Positions 1 to 10,200 of a stretch of DNA of 60,580 nucleotides are shown piece by piece (position 1 is the first letter of the stretch; every line of letters begins with the position of its first letter). Source of the stretch: an uncultured Rhodospirillales bacterium (GTDB lineage: Bacteria; Pseudomonadota; Alphaproteobacteria; Azospirillales; Azospirillaceae); NCBI GenBank assembly GCA_903927615.1, contig CAIYNU010000046.1, positions 1 through 60,580 on the forward strand, in the 5' to 3' direction. The notes below the pieces were generated by a model. That model made no database searches and was not told where the DNA came from. It was given only the letters and a program-made list of their open reading frames with translations. Both the position numbers and the translations under genes were made by a program.

Positions 1-2193
1 CTTGAAGAACAGGCTGCCAGCCACGACCATAGTAGTACTATCCCAATTTTTACCAAGGGCTATGCGCCTATCGAACAATGCTTAAATCATATTGATGATT
101 TCGGCCCCCATACTGATATTTATGCCTTTGGCGCAACACTCTATCGGGTTCTGTCGGGTATCAAACCGCCTGAAGCCCCCGCCCGGGTCTACACTGACCA
201 GATGATTCCAGCCGTGCGGTTGCTCGCAGGCCACTATCCGACCCCGTTTCTCCAGGCGATCGACTGGGCCCTTCAGCTCAAGCCACACGATCGACCCCAA
301 AGCATCGGAGATTTCCGCCAGGCTTTGCTGGCGGATGTCGCCATAACGACGCTGGTTGCGCATCCCGGACCCGAAATCACGACCAAGCCCCGGAAGCCCC
401 CGATCGATCCGGCCGATTCCGATCAGGATGCCCACGAAAACGCAACCGGCCTGACCAACGACAATGGGGGCCATTGGGACCATCGGGTAGAACCCGCGGC
501 CCCGGTCAAGGGCCAAGCCGAACCCAAGAACAGCGAAGACGTTGAACTCACCATAAAAAAAGACCTGGCCTCGCCCCCGCAGGAGGAGGTTCAACGCCCC
601 GAACTCAGCGAGGCAGAGCGGAAAGCCAAGAAGGAAGCTGATCGTCGGGCGAAAGTCGAAGCGGAACGGCAGGCAAGAAAGGAAGTCGAACAACACGCCC
701 GTGAAAAAAATTCTTTAGATGCAGCCGCTAAATTACAAGCAGATAAAAAAGCAAAAAATGAAATCAGGCAGCAAATTACAGAGCAAGAAGATTGGGAAAT
801 CGCCTATAATTACGATACCATCGATCATTACCATCGTTATCTGGCGGCTTGGCCCGATGGCGGCCACCGGTCAGCCGCTCACGAGGCCATTGCCCGCCTG
901 AATGACGCAAAGCATCCCGTTGTTTTACAAGCCCCGCAGCAGCCTGAAGAAGACCTCAAACAGCAGGTTATCGAGAAACTCGGCATCCCCCTGGACCTTT
1001 TTACCCCGGACAACCGCCCCCAAACGCTGCGACGGCTGAGAACCGGAGCGATCGCGGCCTTATTAATCGGAATCTTCGCGGTTTGGAGTCTCTGGCCCAA
1101 ATCGGACCAGCCGATTCCGGCGCCGTTAACGACATCGCTCCCCGATGACAGGGCGAAGCCACCGCCGACACCGGAACGCCCTGCGGCCGCGCAAGCGCCG
1201 GGGTCATCGGCATCGGCATCGGCATCGGCATCATCTTCGACATCGCCCCCACCACCGGCGCCGCCCCCTCAAACACCGCCCCCCCTCTCTGCCCCACCAC
1301 CCGGACAGATGGCCGTGGCTCACCCGCCGCTGTCGTCCCCGGCACCCCCGTCTCAACCCCTTGATGGTACGCAGCCCCAACCGCCGCTCCCGGCCCCTCC
1401 CGCGCCCTTGATCCCGAAAGAAGCCGGCAAGACGTTTAGCGAATGCGCTCATTGTCCGGAAATGATCGTGATCCCGGCCGGAACGTATATGATGGGTTCA
1501 CACGACAGCGAAAGCGAACACTACGACAGCGAAACCCCGCAGCATCCCGTCATCATGACCAAGCCGTTCGCGCTGGGCAAATACACCGTGCTGTTTGAGC
1601 AGTGGGATGCCTGCGTGGCGGATGGGGGTTGTAACGGCTACAAGCCCGATGATCAAGGCTGGGGTCGGGGCCGCCGGCCCGTGATCAATGTTTCCTGGAA
1701 CGACGCCCAGCGATATGTTGACTGGCTGAATCGCAAGGTACGGCCGGCGCAGATGGTTCCCACCCGGGACAGCGGTCCCTATCGACTGCCCACCGAAGCG
1801 GAATGGGAATATGCGGCGCGTGCGGGAACGACCACGGCCCGATATTGGGGGAAGACCATCGGCCGCAATAACGCCAACTGCGATGGCTGCGGCAGTCAGT
1901 GGGATAACAAGAAGACCGCGCCCGTCGGAAGTTTTGCCGCGAATAATTACGGTCTGTACGACATGCTGGGAAATGTGTGGCAGTGGATGCAGGACTGCTG
2001 GCATCCTGGCTATGTTGGGGCTCCGGACGACGGCAGCGCCTGGAGTGCCGAGACCTGCGGCCTGCATGTGGATCGCAGCGGTTCTTGGGGCAACGAGCCC
2101 AGGAGCCTGAGAGTCACCAGTCGCTATGGCGTCTCGTCCAGTCTCAGGTTCAACGACCTGGGCTTCCGCGTGGCCAGGACCCTGTCCCCATGA
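1..2193 (+). CDS. Ser/Thr protein kinase fused to an FGE-sulfatase (SUMF1)-like domain; 5' end outside the window
   Basis: The frame is open from base 1, so the start and the kinase N-lobe lie upstream. The visible part begins in the kinase C-lobe: GYAPIEQ (the APE-type motif), then GPHTDIYAFGATLYRVLSG (subdomain IX) and a DRPQS subdomain-XI motif. A Lys/Glu-rich coiled coil (about bases 590-790) leads to a WEIAYNYDTIDHYHRYL segment of the kind found beside bacterial caspases and kinases. One membrane helix follows (ALLIGIFAVWSLW, about 1050-1095), then a long Ser/Ala/Pro-rich linker and an FGE-like domain from about 1430 (IPAGTYMMGS, RLPTEAEWEYAARAG, GNVWQWMQD, LGFRVAR). The region that carries the copper-binding cysteines in true formylglycine-generating enzymes reads PRSLRVTSRYG, without Cys, so oxidase activity is unlikely. 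Inferred role: membrane-anchored signalling kinase with a ligand- or partner-binding outer domain. Confidence 0.9.
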   Translation, partial: LEEQAASHDHSSTIPIFTKGYAPIEQCLNHIDDFGPHTDIYAFGATLYRVLSGIKPPEAPARVYTDQMIPAVRLLAGHYPTPFLQAIDWALQLKPHDRPQSIGDFRQALLADVAITTLVAHPGPEITTKPRKPPIDPADSDQDAHENATGLTNDNGGHWDHRVEPAAPVKGQAEPKNSEDVELTIKKDLASPPQEEVQRPELSEAERKAKKEADRRAKVEAERQARKEVEQHAREKNSLDAAAKLQADKKAKNEIRQQITEQEDWEIAYNYDTIDHYHRYLAAWPDGGHRSAAHEAIARLNDAKHPVVLQAPQQPEEDLKQQVIEKLGIPLDLFTPDNRPQTLRRLRTGAIAALLIGIFAVWSLWPKSDQPIPAPLTTSLPDDRAKPPPTPERPAAAQAPGSSASASASASSSTSPPPPAPPPQTPPPLSAPPPGQMAVAHPPLSSPAPPSQPLDGTQPQPPLPAPPAPLIPKEAGKTFSECAHCPEMIVIPAGTYMMGSHDSESEHYDSETPQHPVIMTKPFALGKYTVLFEQWDACVADGGCNGYKPDDQGWGRGRRPVINVSWNDAQRYVDWLNRKVRPAQMVPTRDSGPYRLPTEAEWEYAARAGTTTARYWGKTIGRNNANCDGCGSQWDNKKTAPVGSFAANNYGLYDMLGNVWQWMQDCWHPGYVGAPDDGSAWSAETCGLHVDRSGSWGNEPRSLRVTSRYGVSSSLRFNDLGFRVARTLSP
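1205..1232 (+). repeat. Hexanucleotide microsatellite inside the kinase-FGE linker
   Basis: The unit catcgg occurs four times in tandem plus a partial copy. In the reading frame of the kinase-FGE gene it encodes an alternating Ser-Ala run in the linker between membrane helix and FGE-like domain. Because the unit is six bases, copy-number change alters linker length without breaking the frame. Confidence 0.8.
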
Positions 2194-2492
2194 TGGGGAT
2201 TCCGATCCATCCCCTGAACGCATCTCTGCCCCCCCTCGCCGGCAGACCGTCATCCCCGAAGATCGCCGACCCGGCTTTTGGCTCGCCGCTGGGGGTCGCG
2301 GTCGGAAGCAAGAGATACGACCGACGTTGGACAATGCATCCGAGCGTGGCGTTTGCCGCGGCGTCGGGCTAATATCCAAGCCCGATGAACCATCGCCAGC
2401 CCATCTGGCCGGAATACCAGTCGACTCCCCGTCGCTGATGTTTGAACGGTAACAAATCGATCTTTACAAGGCAGAGAAAGGGGCACAGCGAC

Positions 2493-4106
2493 TTGTTCGT
2501 GCTGGACACCAATGCTGTCATTATCTCATCCAGCGCGATTAACGTCTGCGTTGGCCTGAGCATGCTGGCCTTTAACGAGCGTCGCAACTCCATTCGCGAG
2601 CATTGGTGTTTTGCGCTAATTTTTTTCGGTGTGGCGGGTCTTCTGATTGGCTTTCGCGAGTTTTTCCCGGCTTGGTTAGCTAATATCTTTTCCAATATGC
2701 TGATCGGTCTCTCGGTCGTTCTGATGCATCGGGGCGTTTGGTTGATGATTGGCCGGCGGCCACCTGACTTGGTATATCTGATTTCAATATTAATCCTTGG
2801 CGCCATATACTATCAGTTCACTTATCCGACCCCGGACATCGGCATCCGGATTTTTTTCGTATCCATTTTCCGCGTTCCCTATTTCGTGACGGCGGCTGTC
2901 GCTCTGCGGGCCGCGGTCCCATTTCGGGGGCTCCATGGCGTCAAGGTATTGATTTTGTTGCTGCTGGCGGGCGCCTGCTGGTACCTTTTTCGTGGTTGTC
3001 TCGCGCTGTCGTCCGACGCCTGGGCGGTGTTGTTTCGAACGGGTTCCCTGCAAAGCGTCAATTTTCTGATCGCTGCGGCAGGAAACATCTTGATTACCGT
3101 CGCGTTGTCTCGCCTGGAAGCTGAACAGGCCATCAACCGCGCCTCTCAACTGGCGGCGCAATTGCAAATGCAAAGCGCCAGCCTGGAAACCGCGGTGGCG
3201 GCACGGACCAGAGAGCTGGAACTGGAAATCACCGAACGAATACGCGCAGAGCTGGCGCTCAAAGCCGCCTGCGACCGTGCCGAAACCGCTCTGAAGGACC
3301 TCCTGGCGACCCAAAACACGCTGATTCAAGCCGAAAAAATGGCCTCGCTGGGGCGATTGGTCGCCGGTGCGGCCCACGAGATCAATACGCCGCTGGGCGT
3401 TGCCGTAACCATGGGCTCCCTGTTTTCCGAGCGGATCAAAGAGTTGGCAGCCAGTTTCACGACCGGCCGCCTGCGTCGGAGCGATATGGAACAGTACATC
3501 GGCGACACCCAAGAGGGGTGTGACCTGCTGCTGGCAAACCTTCGCCGGTCCGCCGATCTGATCCATAGCTTCAAGCAAATCGCCGCCGATCAGGTCAGCG
3601 AACAGCGCCGCAAATTCAACCTTCTCGGATGCTTGTCCGACACCGTCATGACTCTGGGGCCGGTCTGGCGCAAGGGGGGACACCGACTCGATCTCCACTG
3701 CCCCGAATTTATTGAGGTCAACGGTTATCCCGGGGTCATTTCCCAAATCTTGACCAATTTGGTCACGAACTCGATCATCCACGGTTTTGAACCCGGTCAG
3801 CACGGTGTTGTGACCGTCACCGCGACCCTGTTCAGCCCCGATCTTGTCGAACTTTGCTATAGCGACAACGGCAAAGGCATCGAGCCCAAGGCCCGTGACA
3901 AGATCTTCGAGCCATTCTTCACCACGCGCCGCTCATCAGGGTGTACCGGATTGGGTCTGCACATCATTTACAATCTGGTTGTCGGCAAGTTGAAGGGCCG
4001 CATCACTCTGGAAGCGAATGGCGGGCCAGGCGTTCGCTTCGTCATAGGCTTTCCCCGCTGGCTTGGTAAGGATCAAGAGTCCTCCGCAGCATCCAACGGG
4101 TCCTAA
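2493..4106 (+). CDS. Multi-spanning membrane sensor histidine kinase without receiver domain
   Basis: The product is about 537 residues. Roughly six or seven hydrophobic segments fill residues 10-215. A coiled coil comes next (LAAQLQMQSASLETAVAARTR), then the dimerisation/phosphoacceptor box MASLGRLVAGAAHEINTPLG with the phosphorylatable His near residue 295. The catalytic domain has an N box (NLVTNSIIHGFE), G1 (DNGKGIEPKARDKIFEPFF) and G2 (GCTGLGLHII). No response regulator lies beside it, so the partner is elsewhere. The start is uncertain: TTG at 2493 sits about nine bases after AAAGGGG, GTG at 2499 is possible, and an open frame reaches a TTG at 2442. The gene converges on kup with only 31 bases between the ends. 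Confidence 0.88.
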   Translation: MFVLDTNAVIISSSAINVCVGLSMLAFNERRNSIREHWCFALIFFGVAGLLIGFREFFPAWLANIFSNMLIGLSVVLMHRGVWLMIGRRPPDLVYLISILILGAIYYQFTYPTPDIGIRIFFVSIFRVPYFVTAAVALRAAVPFRGLHGVKVLILLLLAGACWYLFRGCLALSSDAWAVLFRTGSLQSVNFLIAAAGNILITVALSRLEAEQAINRASQLAAQLQMQSASLETAVAARTRELELEITERIRAELALKAACDRAETALKDLLATQNTLIQAEKMASLGRLVAGAAHEINTPLGVAVTMGSLFSERIKELAASFTTGRLRRSDMEQYIGDTQEGCDLLLANLRRSADLIHSFKQIAADQVSEQRRKFNLLGCLSDTVMTLGPVWRKGGHRLDLHCPEFIEVNGYPGVISQILTNLVTNSIIHGFEPGQHGVVTVTATLFSPDLVELCYSDNGKGIEPKARDKIFEPFFTTRRSSGCTGLGLHIIYNLVVGKLKGRITLEANGGPGVRFVIGFPRWLGKDQESSAASNGS

Positions 4107-4137
4107 GCCTACCGGGCCGAGCGCATCGCGAAACCGC

Positions 4138-6063
4138 TCAAATATCGATCCGGATGCCGATCTCGACCACCTGATGGCCGGGAATGCGGTAGTAGTCGCT
4201 GACGTCCGCGACATTGTGGGCCATAAAGGCAAACAACCATTCCGACAGCCCGCTGAACGCCGGGTTATCGTCAGACGCCACCACCCGTTCGTGGCCGACG
4301 AAGTAGCTGACGTCGTCAGGATCCAGATCGAGCTTGAGCACCTCTGCGACACACCGGCGGACCACCACCGGAAGGTTCGGCGTCTGCATGAAGCCATAGT
4401 GGGCGGTCACCCGCCATAGCCCGTCGCCCAAAGCCACCGCGCTGTAGCGTTCCCGCGACGGCACCCGGGGAATCTCATGTCCGGCAATGGTCAGGATGAT
4501 CACATGCTGGTCCAGCACTTGATTGTGCTTGACGTGGTGCTGCATGACTTCGGGCACGTCGGCGGCGGTCCGGGTCAAAAACACCCCGACCCCCGGAGTC
4601 CGGATGATGCCGCCCGCGGCCAGACCCTCCAGGAAAACCGCAACCGGTTCGGTCATCGCGGCCACACGGTCATGCAGGTAGCAACTGCCGCGCTCCCATA
4701 ACCGCATCAACAGGAACACCACAACGCCGGCGGCCAATGGCAGCCAGCCTCCCTGGGGCAGCTTGAACAGGTTCGACACGAAAAAGCCAAGGTCGATGGC
4801 GGCAAAACCAATGGCCAAGGGCAGAACCGCGGCCCGCGGCCAGCCCCAGACCTGACGCATGGCCACCGCCAGCAACAGCGTCGTGATCAGCATGGTGCCG
4901 GACACCGCAATGCCGTACGCGGCGGCCATGTCGTCGGAACTCTTGAAGACCAGCACCACGCCCAGGGCGAACACCATCAAGCCGTAATTGATCACCGGCA
5001 GATAGATCTGGCCGTAGCCCTCGGCCGAGGTCTGAACAATCTTCATCCGCGGCCAAAGCCCCATGGCGACAGCCTGCCGGGTCAGGGTAAAGACCCCCGA
5101 GATCAGAGATTGCGAGGCGATCACCGTGGCCACGGTGGCCAGAACCACCATCGGGAGTTGAAGCGCGTCGGGCGCCAACCGGAAGAACGGATTGCCGATG
5201 GCTCCGGGTTCGGCCAGCATCACCGCCGCCTGCCCGGCATAGTTCAGCAGCAGCGCCGGCAGAACCACCAGAAACCACGTCAAGCGAATCGAGCGCCGCC
5301 CGACATGCCCCATGTCGGCGTACAGCGCCTCGCCCCCGGTGAGCGCCAGAAACACCGCGCCAAAGACCAGAAACGCCAGCCAGCCGTCACGCCCCACCAG
5401 TGCCAGCGCCCACTCCGGATCCAGCGCCGACAGCACTTGAGGGGCGCGCAGAATCCCGCCGATGCCGAGAATCGCGATCACCCCGAACCACACGAGCATC
5501 ACCGGTCCGAACCACCGGCCGATCACCGCGGTGCCGCGGCACTGGACCAGGAACAACGCGATCAGGATGGTCACGGTGATCGGCTTGACCCACGGCGTGA
5601 ATCCGGCCCCCACCACCTCCAGGCCCTCGACGGCACTCAGTACCGAAATCGCCGGCGTGATCACGCCATCGCCATAAAGCAAGGTCGCGCCGAAGATGCC
5701 GATGGCGATCAGCCACCGGCGCTGCACGGTTCCGGCGGCGCTCCAGGGCCGGACCAAAGCCAGTAACGCCAGGATGCCGCCCTCGCCATGATTGTCGGCG
5801 CGCATCACCAGCAGCACATACTTGACCGCGATCACCAGCAGCAGGGACCACACAATCAGGGACAAAATCCCCAACACCGGGACCGGATCGGCCCCCAGCG
5901 GGCCGCCGCCGCCGGCGGTCTCGGCCGCCACCTTGAAGGCGTACAGCGGACTGGTGCCGATGTCGCCATAGACGATCCCCAGCGCGGCGACGCCGGCCAC
6001 CACCAGCGATCCGGAGCCGGCGCGCCCCGCCTCGTCTCCCAAATTTTTGGTCTCGACGGACAT
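4138..6063 (-). CDS. kup: Kup/HAK-family low-affinity potassium transporter
   Basis: A 641-residue membrane protein, close to the usual size of Kup (about 620-630). The N-terminus carries the family signature GIVYGDIGTSPLYAFK, followed by about twelve membrane helices (residues 15-430) and a soluble C-terminal domain containing FLTRTAADVPEVMQHHVKHN, which is typical of the family. Kup proteins import potassium, probably with protons, across the inner membrane. ATG at 6063 was chosen because a GGGGGG purine run lies just upstream and translation then starts as MSVETKN. An in-frame extension to 6204 is low in family similarity. The gene is monocistronic and converges with the histidine kinase gene to its left. 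Confidence 0.95.
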   Translation of the reverse strand: MSVETKNLGDEAGRAGSGSLVVAGVAALGIVYGDIGTSPLYAFKVAAETAGGGGPLGADPVPVLGILSLIVWSLLLVIAVKYVLLVMRADNHGEGGILALLALVRPWSAAGTVQRRWLIAIGIFGATLLYGDGVITPAISVLSAVEGLEVVGAGFTPWVKPITVTILIALFLVQCRGTAVIGRWFGPVMLVWFGVIAILGIGGILRAPQVLSALDPEWALALVGRDGWLAFLVFGAVFLALTGGEALYADMGHVGRRSIRLTWFLVVLPALLLNYAGQAAVMLAEPGAIGNPFFRLAPDALQLPMVVLATVATVIASQSLISGVFTLTRQAVAMGLWPRMKIVQTSAEGYGQIYLPVINYGLMVFALGVVLVFKSSDDMAAAYGIAVSGTMLITTLLLAVAMRQVWGWPRAAVLPLAIGFAAIDLGFFVSNLFKLPQGGWLPLAAGVVVFLLMRLWERGSCYLHDRVAAMTEPVAVFLEGLAAGGIIRTPGVGVFLTRTAADVPEVMQHHVKHNQVLDQHVIILTIAGHEIPRVPSRERYSAVALGDGLWRVTAHYGFMQTPNLPVVVRRCVAEVLKLDLDPDDVSYFVGHERVVASDDNPAFSGLSEWLFAFMAHNVADVSDYYRIPGHQVVEIGIRIDI

Positions 6064-6354
6064 CTCGCCCCCCTGTTCCGGCAGCCTCTTGGCCCCAGCG
6101 TCGCCGAAACCGCCGGGTCGACGCAAGGAGATGTTTTGCCTAACGGTTTTGGCCGGAATCGTTGGCGACGATGGCCGGAATCGGGCGGCCGGGCTTGGGG
6201 GCACGGCACCGACATCTCAACAAGACATTAATAGTCTTTAATCGGGGTATTTTTTACTATTTCGCAGTTGCGAAATGGCAACATTGACATCAATGATAAC
6301 CCCATTTACGGTCGCGCCGCTAGCATCAGACAATATATGTCAAAGAGAACCAAG

Positions 6355-6927
6355 ATGGGTGTGTTTCGCAAGCTGCTGTTCGCCGAAGCTGCGCGGTATC
6401 AGGAACACCTGCTCCGATTGGATTTGGAATCGCGATATTGTCGATTCAGCGGCACGATTTCCGACGACACCATTCGGAGTTACTGTCAGGCGATAGACTG
6501 GCAGGAAGCGGCCATTCTCGGCTTTTTCAAAGATGGCGTGTTGCGCGGAGTCGCGGAAATTCGTTATGACCCGCGCGCCATACCCAAGCGGGCCGAGTTG
6601 GCTTTTAGCGTCGAACGCCCTTATCAGAACCGTGGAGTCGGTTCGACGCTTCTCAAACGAGCACTGGTTGTCCTGTGCAACCGGGGAATCGCCACGGCCG
6701 ACATGGTCTGCCAGACTCAGAACCGCCGCATGCAACGAATCGCGTTGCAACACCAAAGCCGTTATCAGTCCGAAGGCTCCGATCTCTTCATCGCCATCGA
6801 CATCCCGCGCCTGAGCCCGATATCCCTCTTGACTGAAATGGTCGAGGACTCCCAGAACCTCATGGCGGCGACCATCGACTACGCCTTCTTCTTCCTGCCC
6901 GGCGCGCCCGGACGCCGTCTGTCCTAA
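6355..6927 (+). CDS. GNAT-family N-acetyltransferase
   Basis: A 190-residue protein with the acetyl-CoA-binding motif A, RPYQNRGVGSTLLKRAL (the Q/RxxGxG/A loop), preceded by the beta4 strand AELAFSVER. The N-terminal part (YCRFSGTISDDTIRSYC) resembles the GNAT domains fused to CoA ligases in acyl-lysine acetyltransferases, but here the domain stands alone. Substrate unknown. ATG at 6355 has an AGAGA ribosome-binding site at a suitable distance; an ATG at 6337 and a TTG at 6268 lie further upstream in frame without clear sites. The gene starts about 290 bases from the divergent kup start, so the two probably share an upstream region. The C-terminus (YAFFFLPGAPGRRLS) is outside the GNAT core. 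Confidence 0.85.
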   Translation: MGVFRKLLFAEAARYQEHLLRLDLESRYCRFSGTISDDTIRSYCQAIDWQEAAILGFFKDGVLRGVAEIRYDPRAIPKRAELAFSVERPYQNRGVGSTLLKRALVVLCNRGIATADMVCQTQNRRMQRIALQHQSRYQSEGSDLFIAIDIPRLSPISLLTEMVEDSQNLMAATIDYAFFFLPGAPGRRLS

Positions 6928-7251
6928 ACGACCGCCATAACTTAAGGAAAGTGTTTCCGGAACCGCGGACCGGGCTGACCGTACCCTAGTGGTGTGACCG
7001 AGACGCTTCATACCCAATGATCGTGTCCCGGTCACAACACAACACCAATAACACGCTCGTGTTCCGGCCCAACGGGGTGGGAATGGTCCGTTGGAGTCGG
7101 AACACTAGCCGGAAGGATTACGCCTGATAGCGTATTGCAGTCGCGGCAGCCCAGGCGGCACCAAATTAAAGTACGCCTTCGGCAAGGATGGGATATTAAG
7201 AGCAAATATCCGTCTGCTTGAACAAGTCGATTACCCGAGGTCCCGATACCG
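6928..7251. other. 324-bp intergenic region containing an imperfect inverted repeat
   Basis: No open frame of note. An imperfect inverted repeat spans 6994-7035: GTGACCGAGAC pairs with GTCCCGGTCAC, with one A-C mismatch, around a 20-base loop. There is no following T run, so it is not a clear terminator for the acetyltransferase gene. An operator for the large kinase gene downstream is equally possible. The rest shows nothing I can name. Confidence 0.4.
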
Positions 7252-10200
7252 GTGGTGAATCAGGTCAGCGCGCCCCAGGGTTATACCATCTCCGACCTTC
7301 TGTATCGGGATAACAGCTTGATCCTCTGCCGGGGGATCCGGACCGCCGACGGCCTGCCGGTTATTTTTCGGATTCCCTGCGGGGAACCGCCGGCAGCAGG
7401 CGAGACGGAGCACTTGCGCCGTGACTTCGACATTACGCGCCGGCTTGACGGGGCGGTGGCCCTGAAACCCCAGGCACTGGTGACCTGGGATTGCCATCAG
7501 GCCCTGATCGCCGAAGATTTCGGGGGCGAACCGCTCTGTGACAGGCTCGGTGGACCGATGGCGCTGGCGACTTTCTTTGAAATCGCCATCGGCCTGTCCA
7601 CCGCCGTCTCGGAACTCCACCGGCAGGGCTTCATACACCGGAACCTGTCGCCCTGGAGCATCCTGGTTCATCCCGTCACCGGCGACGTCCGGATGATCGG
7701 CTTCGGGCTGGCCTTGGAACTGCCGAAAGGGCCGCCGAGCCTGGCCCAGCCAGGACTCATCGAAGGCACGCTGGCCTACATGGCGCCCGAGCAAACCGGA
7801 CGAACCAACCGGGCCATCGACCAGCGCAGCGATCTTTATGCGCTTGGAATCATCTTTTACGAAATGCTGACCGGGACATTGCCGTTTAGCGGTCATGACG
7901 CCCTGGAATGGGTTCACTGTCACCTGGCACATCAACCATTGGCACCCAAGACCGTCATTCCGGCATTGCCCGAGATGCTCTCGCGGCTGGTGCTCAAGTT
8001 ACTCGCCAAGCCGGCAGAAGACCGCTATCAGAGCGGGCGGGGGCTCGTGGTGGACCTCGAGCGGTGCCATGACCGCTGGCAGCGTGCCTGCAACGACGGT
8101 TTCACCTTGGGCGCCCGGGATGTCTCCGAACGATTCCAGTGGCCCCAACAACCATACGGGCGTGACGCCCAGTTCGCCCGGTTAAGGGCTGCCTTTGACC
8201 GGGTGACGGCGACCGGGGGCGCCGAACTGGTGCTGGTTTCGGGGATGTCGGGAATCGGCAAGTCGACCCTGGTCAACGAGTTGCGCCAGCCCACCCTCGA
8301 GGCCCGCGGCTCGTTCCTGGTCGGCAAATTCCAAGCCCGGCTTCAGGCCGTGCCGCCTTACGCCACCCTGGCCCAGGGGTTCCAGCCCCGGGTCCAGGAA
8401 ATTTTGGGCGAGGGCGAGGAGCGGATCGCAGTCTGGCGAGGCCGGTTGCTGGAGGCGCTGGGCCCACACGGCCAGTTGCTGACCGATGTCATCCCGCAAC
8501 TCAAGCACATCATCGGCGAGCCGCCGCCCCTGCCCGAACTGCCTGCCGCCGATGCCCAATGCCGGTTGATCGCGGTATTCCGGCGCTTTGTCGGGGTGTT
8601 CGCCACCGCCCGGCATCCGCTCGTGCTGTTTTTCGACGATCTGCACTGGGCCGATGCGTCCAACCTGATCCTGCTCCAGGACCTGCTGCTCGGTCCGGCG
8701 CCCGGCCCGCTGCTGCTGATCGGCGCCTATCGCGACGCCGAAGTCGGCCCGGACCATCCGCTGACCACGTGGCTGGCCACCGCCCAGACCCGGGGAGCGA
8801 CGGTCAGCGAAATCAGGTTGGCACCGCTCACCCCGGCCCAGGTGACGGCGTTTCTCGCCGATACCCTCCACCGGAGCCATCCTTTCGTGGCCCCGCTGGG
8901 CCGCCTGATTTATACCCGGACCGGCGGCAATCCCTTGTTCATCACCCAACTTTTGGCTGAGTGGAACCGGGAACAGTTGATCCGGTTCGACGGCAGCGGC
9001 GGCGGCTGGAGCTGGAACCTGGCCCGGATCGAGGCCGAACACTTTACCGGCGATGTCGCCGATTTGCTGACCGCCAGAATTCGACGCCTGCCGGCGGTGA
9101 CGCGAACGCTGCTGATCAATACCGCCTGCCTTGGCCACGCCGCCGACCTCCCGATCCTGGCGGTCATTCATGGCCGGGAACCTGAGCAAACCGCCGCTGA
9201 TCTGGCACCGGCCGTCCATGCCGGTCTGCTGATCTGCACCGGCCACCGGTATCGTTTTGCCCACGACAGAGTGGACGAAGCGGCCTATGCCCTGATCCCG
9301 GAAGACCGGCGCGCCGCCCGGCATCTGGCTTTGGGCCGGTTGCTGCTGGCCCGATGGGCCGCTGACCCCGACGCCGGTTCGCTTTTCGCGGCAGCCACCC
9401 AGGTCAATCACTGCCTGGATCTGGTCACCGACCCCGACGAACGGCGGCGGCTGGCTGAACTCAACCTCGCCGCGGGTCAAAGGGCCAAGGCCGCCGGCAG
9501 TTACGACGCGGCGGCCGCTTACCTGGCGGCCGGGGTCCGGCTGGTGGCGCCCGACGGCCCGACCGCCACGGATCGGCTGGTCTGGACCCTCCACCTGGAG
9601 CGCGCCCACTGCGACTACCTGCGGGGCGCCGTCGATGACGCCCTGACCCAACTCGATACCCTGTTGACCCGGTCCGGCCCGGCGCTCGACCGGGCCCGGG
9701 TCTACCGCATCCGGATCGCCCTGCTGACCACCCGGGGCGACATGGAGCGGGCGATCGAAGACGGCCTCGCCAGTCTGCGACCCTTCGGGATCATACTGCC
9801 GGCCAGCCCCAGCCGCGAACAGGTGGAGGAGGCCATTGCCGCGGTCTGGACCCACCTGGGCGACCGGCCCATTGAGGCGCTGATCGAGCTGCCGCCCATG
9901 GTCTCGGAGGACATGCGCATGGCCATGAGCCTGCTGGCCGATCTCGGCACACCGGCGATTTTCGCCCGCCCGACGCTACTGCCGATGACGCTGGCCCGAA
10001 TGGTCGACATCACCGTGTGTCACGGCACCACCGAGGCCTCGGTGTGGGCTTACCTCTGGTTCGGCGCCACCCTGGTTCAGCGCGCATTCGGTCGTATCCG
10101 CGACGGTTACCGCTTCGGCAAGCTCGCTTGGGACCTGATGGCGCGAAAGCCCCAGCATGAGCTGGAGGCCAAAGTCAATCTGGCCTTCGGCGACCTGCTG

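Noticed and set aside
1145-1411. Arg/His-rich 88-codon plus-strand frame
   Set aside because: Out-of-frame reading of the repeat and proline-rich linker of the kinase-FGE gene.
8182-9855. 557-codon minus-strand frame inside the giant kinase gene
   Set aside because: Shadow of the ATPase and repeat region; the plus-strand frame has Walker motifs and continuous homology.
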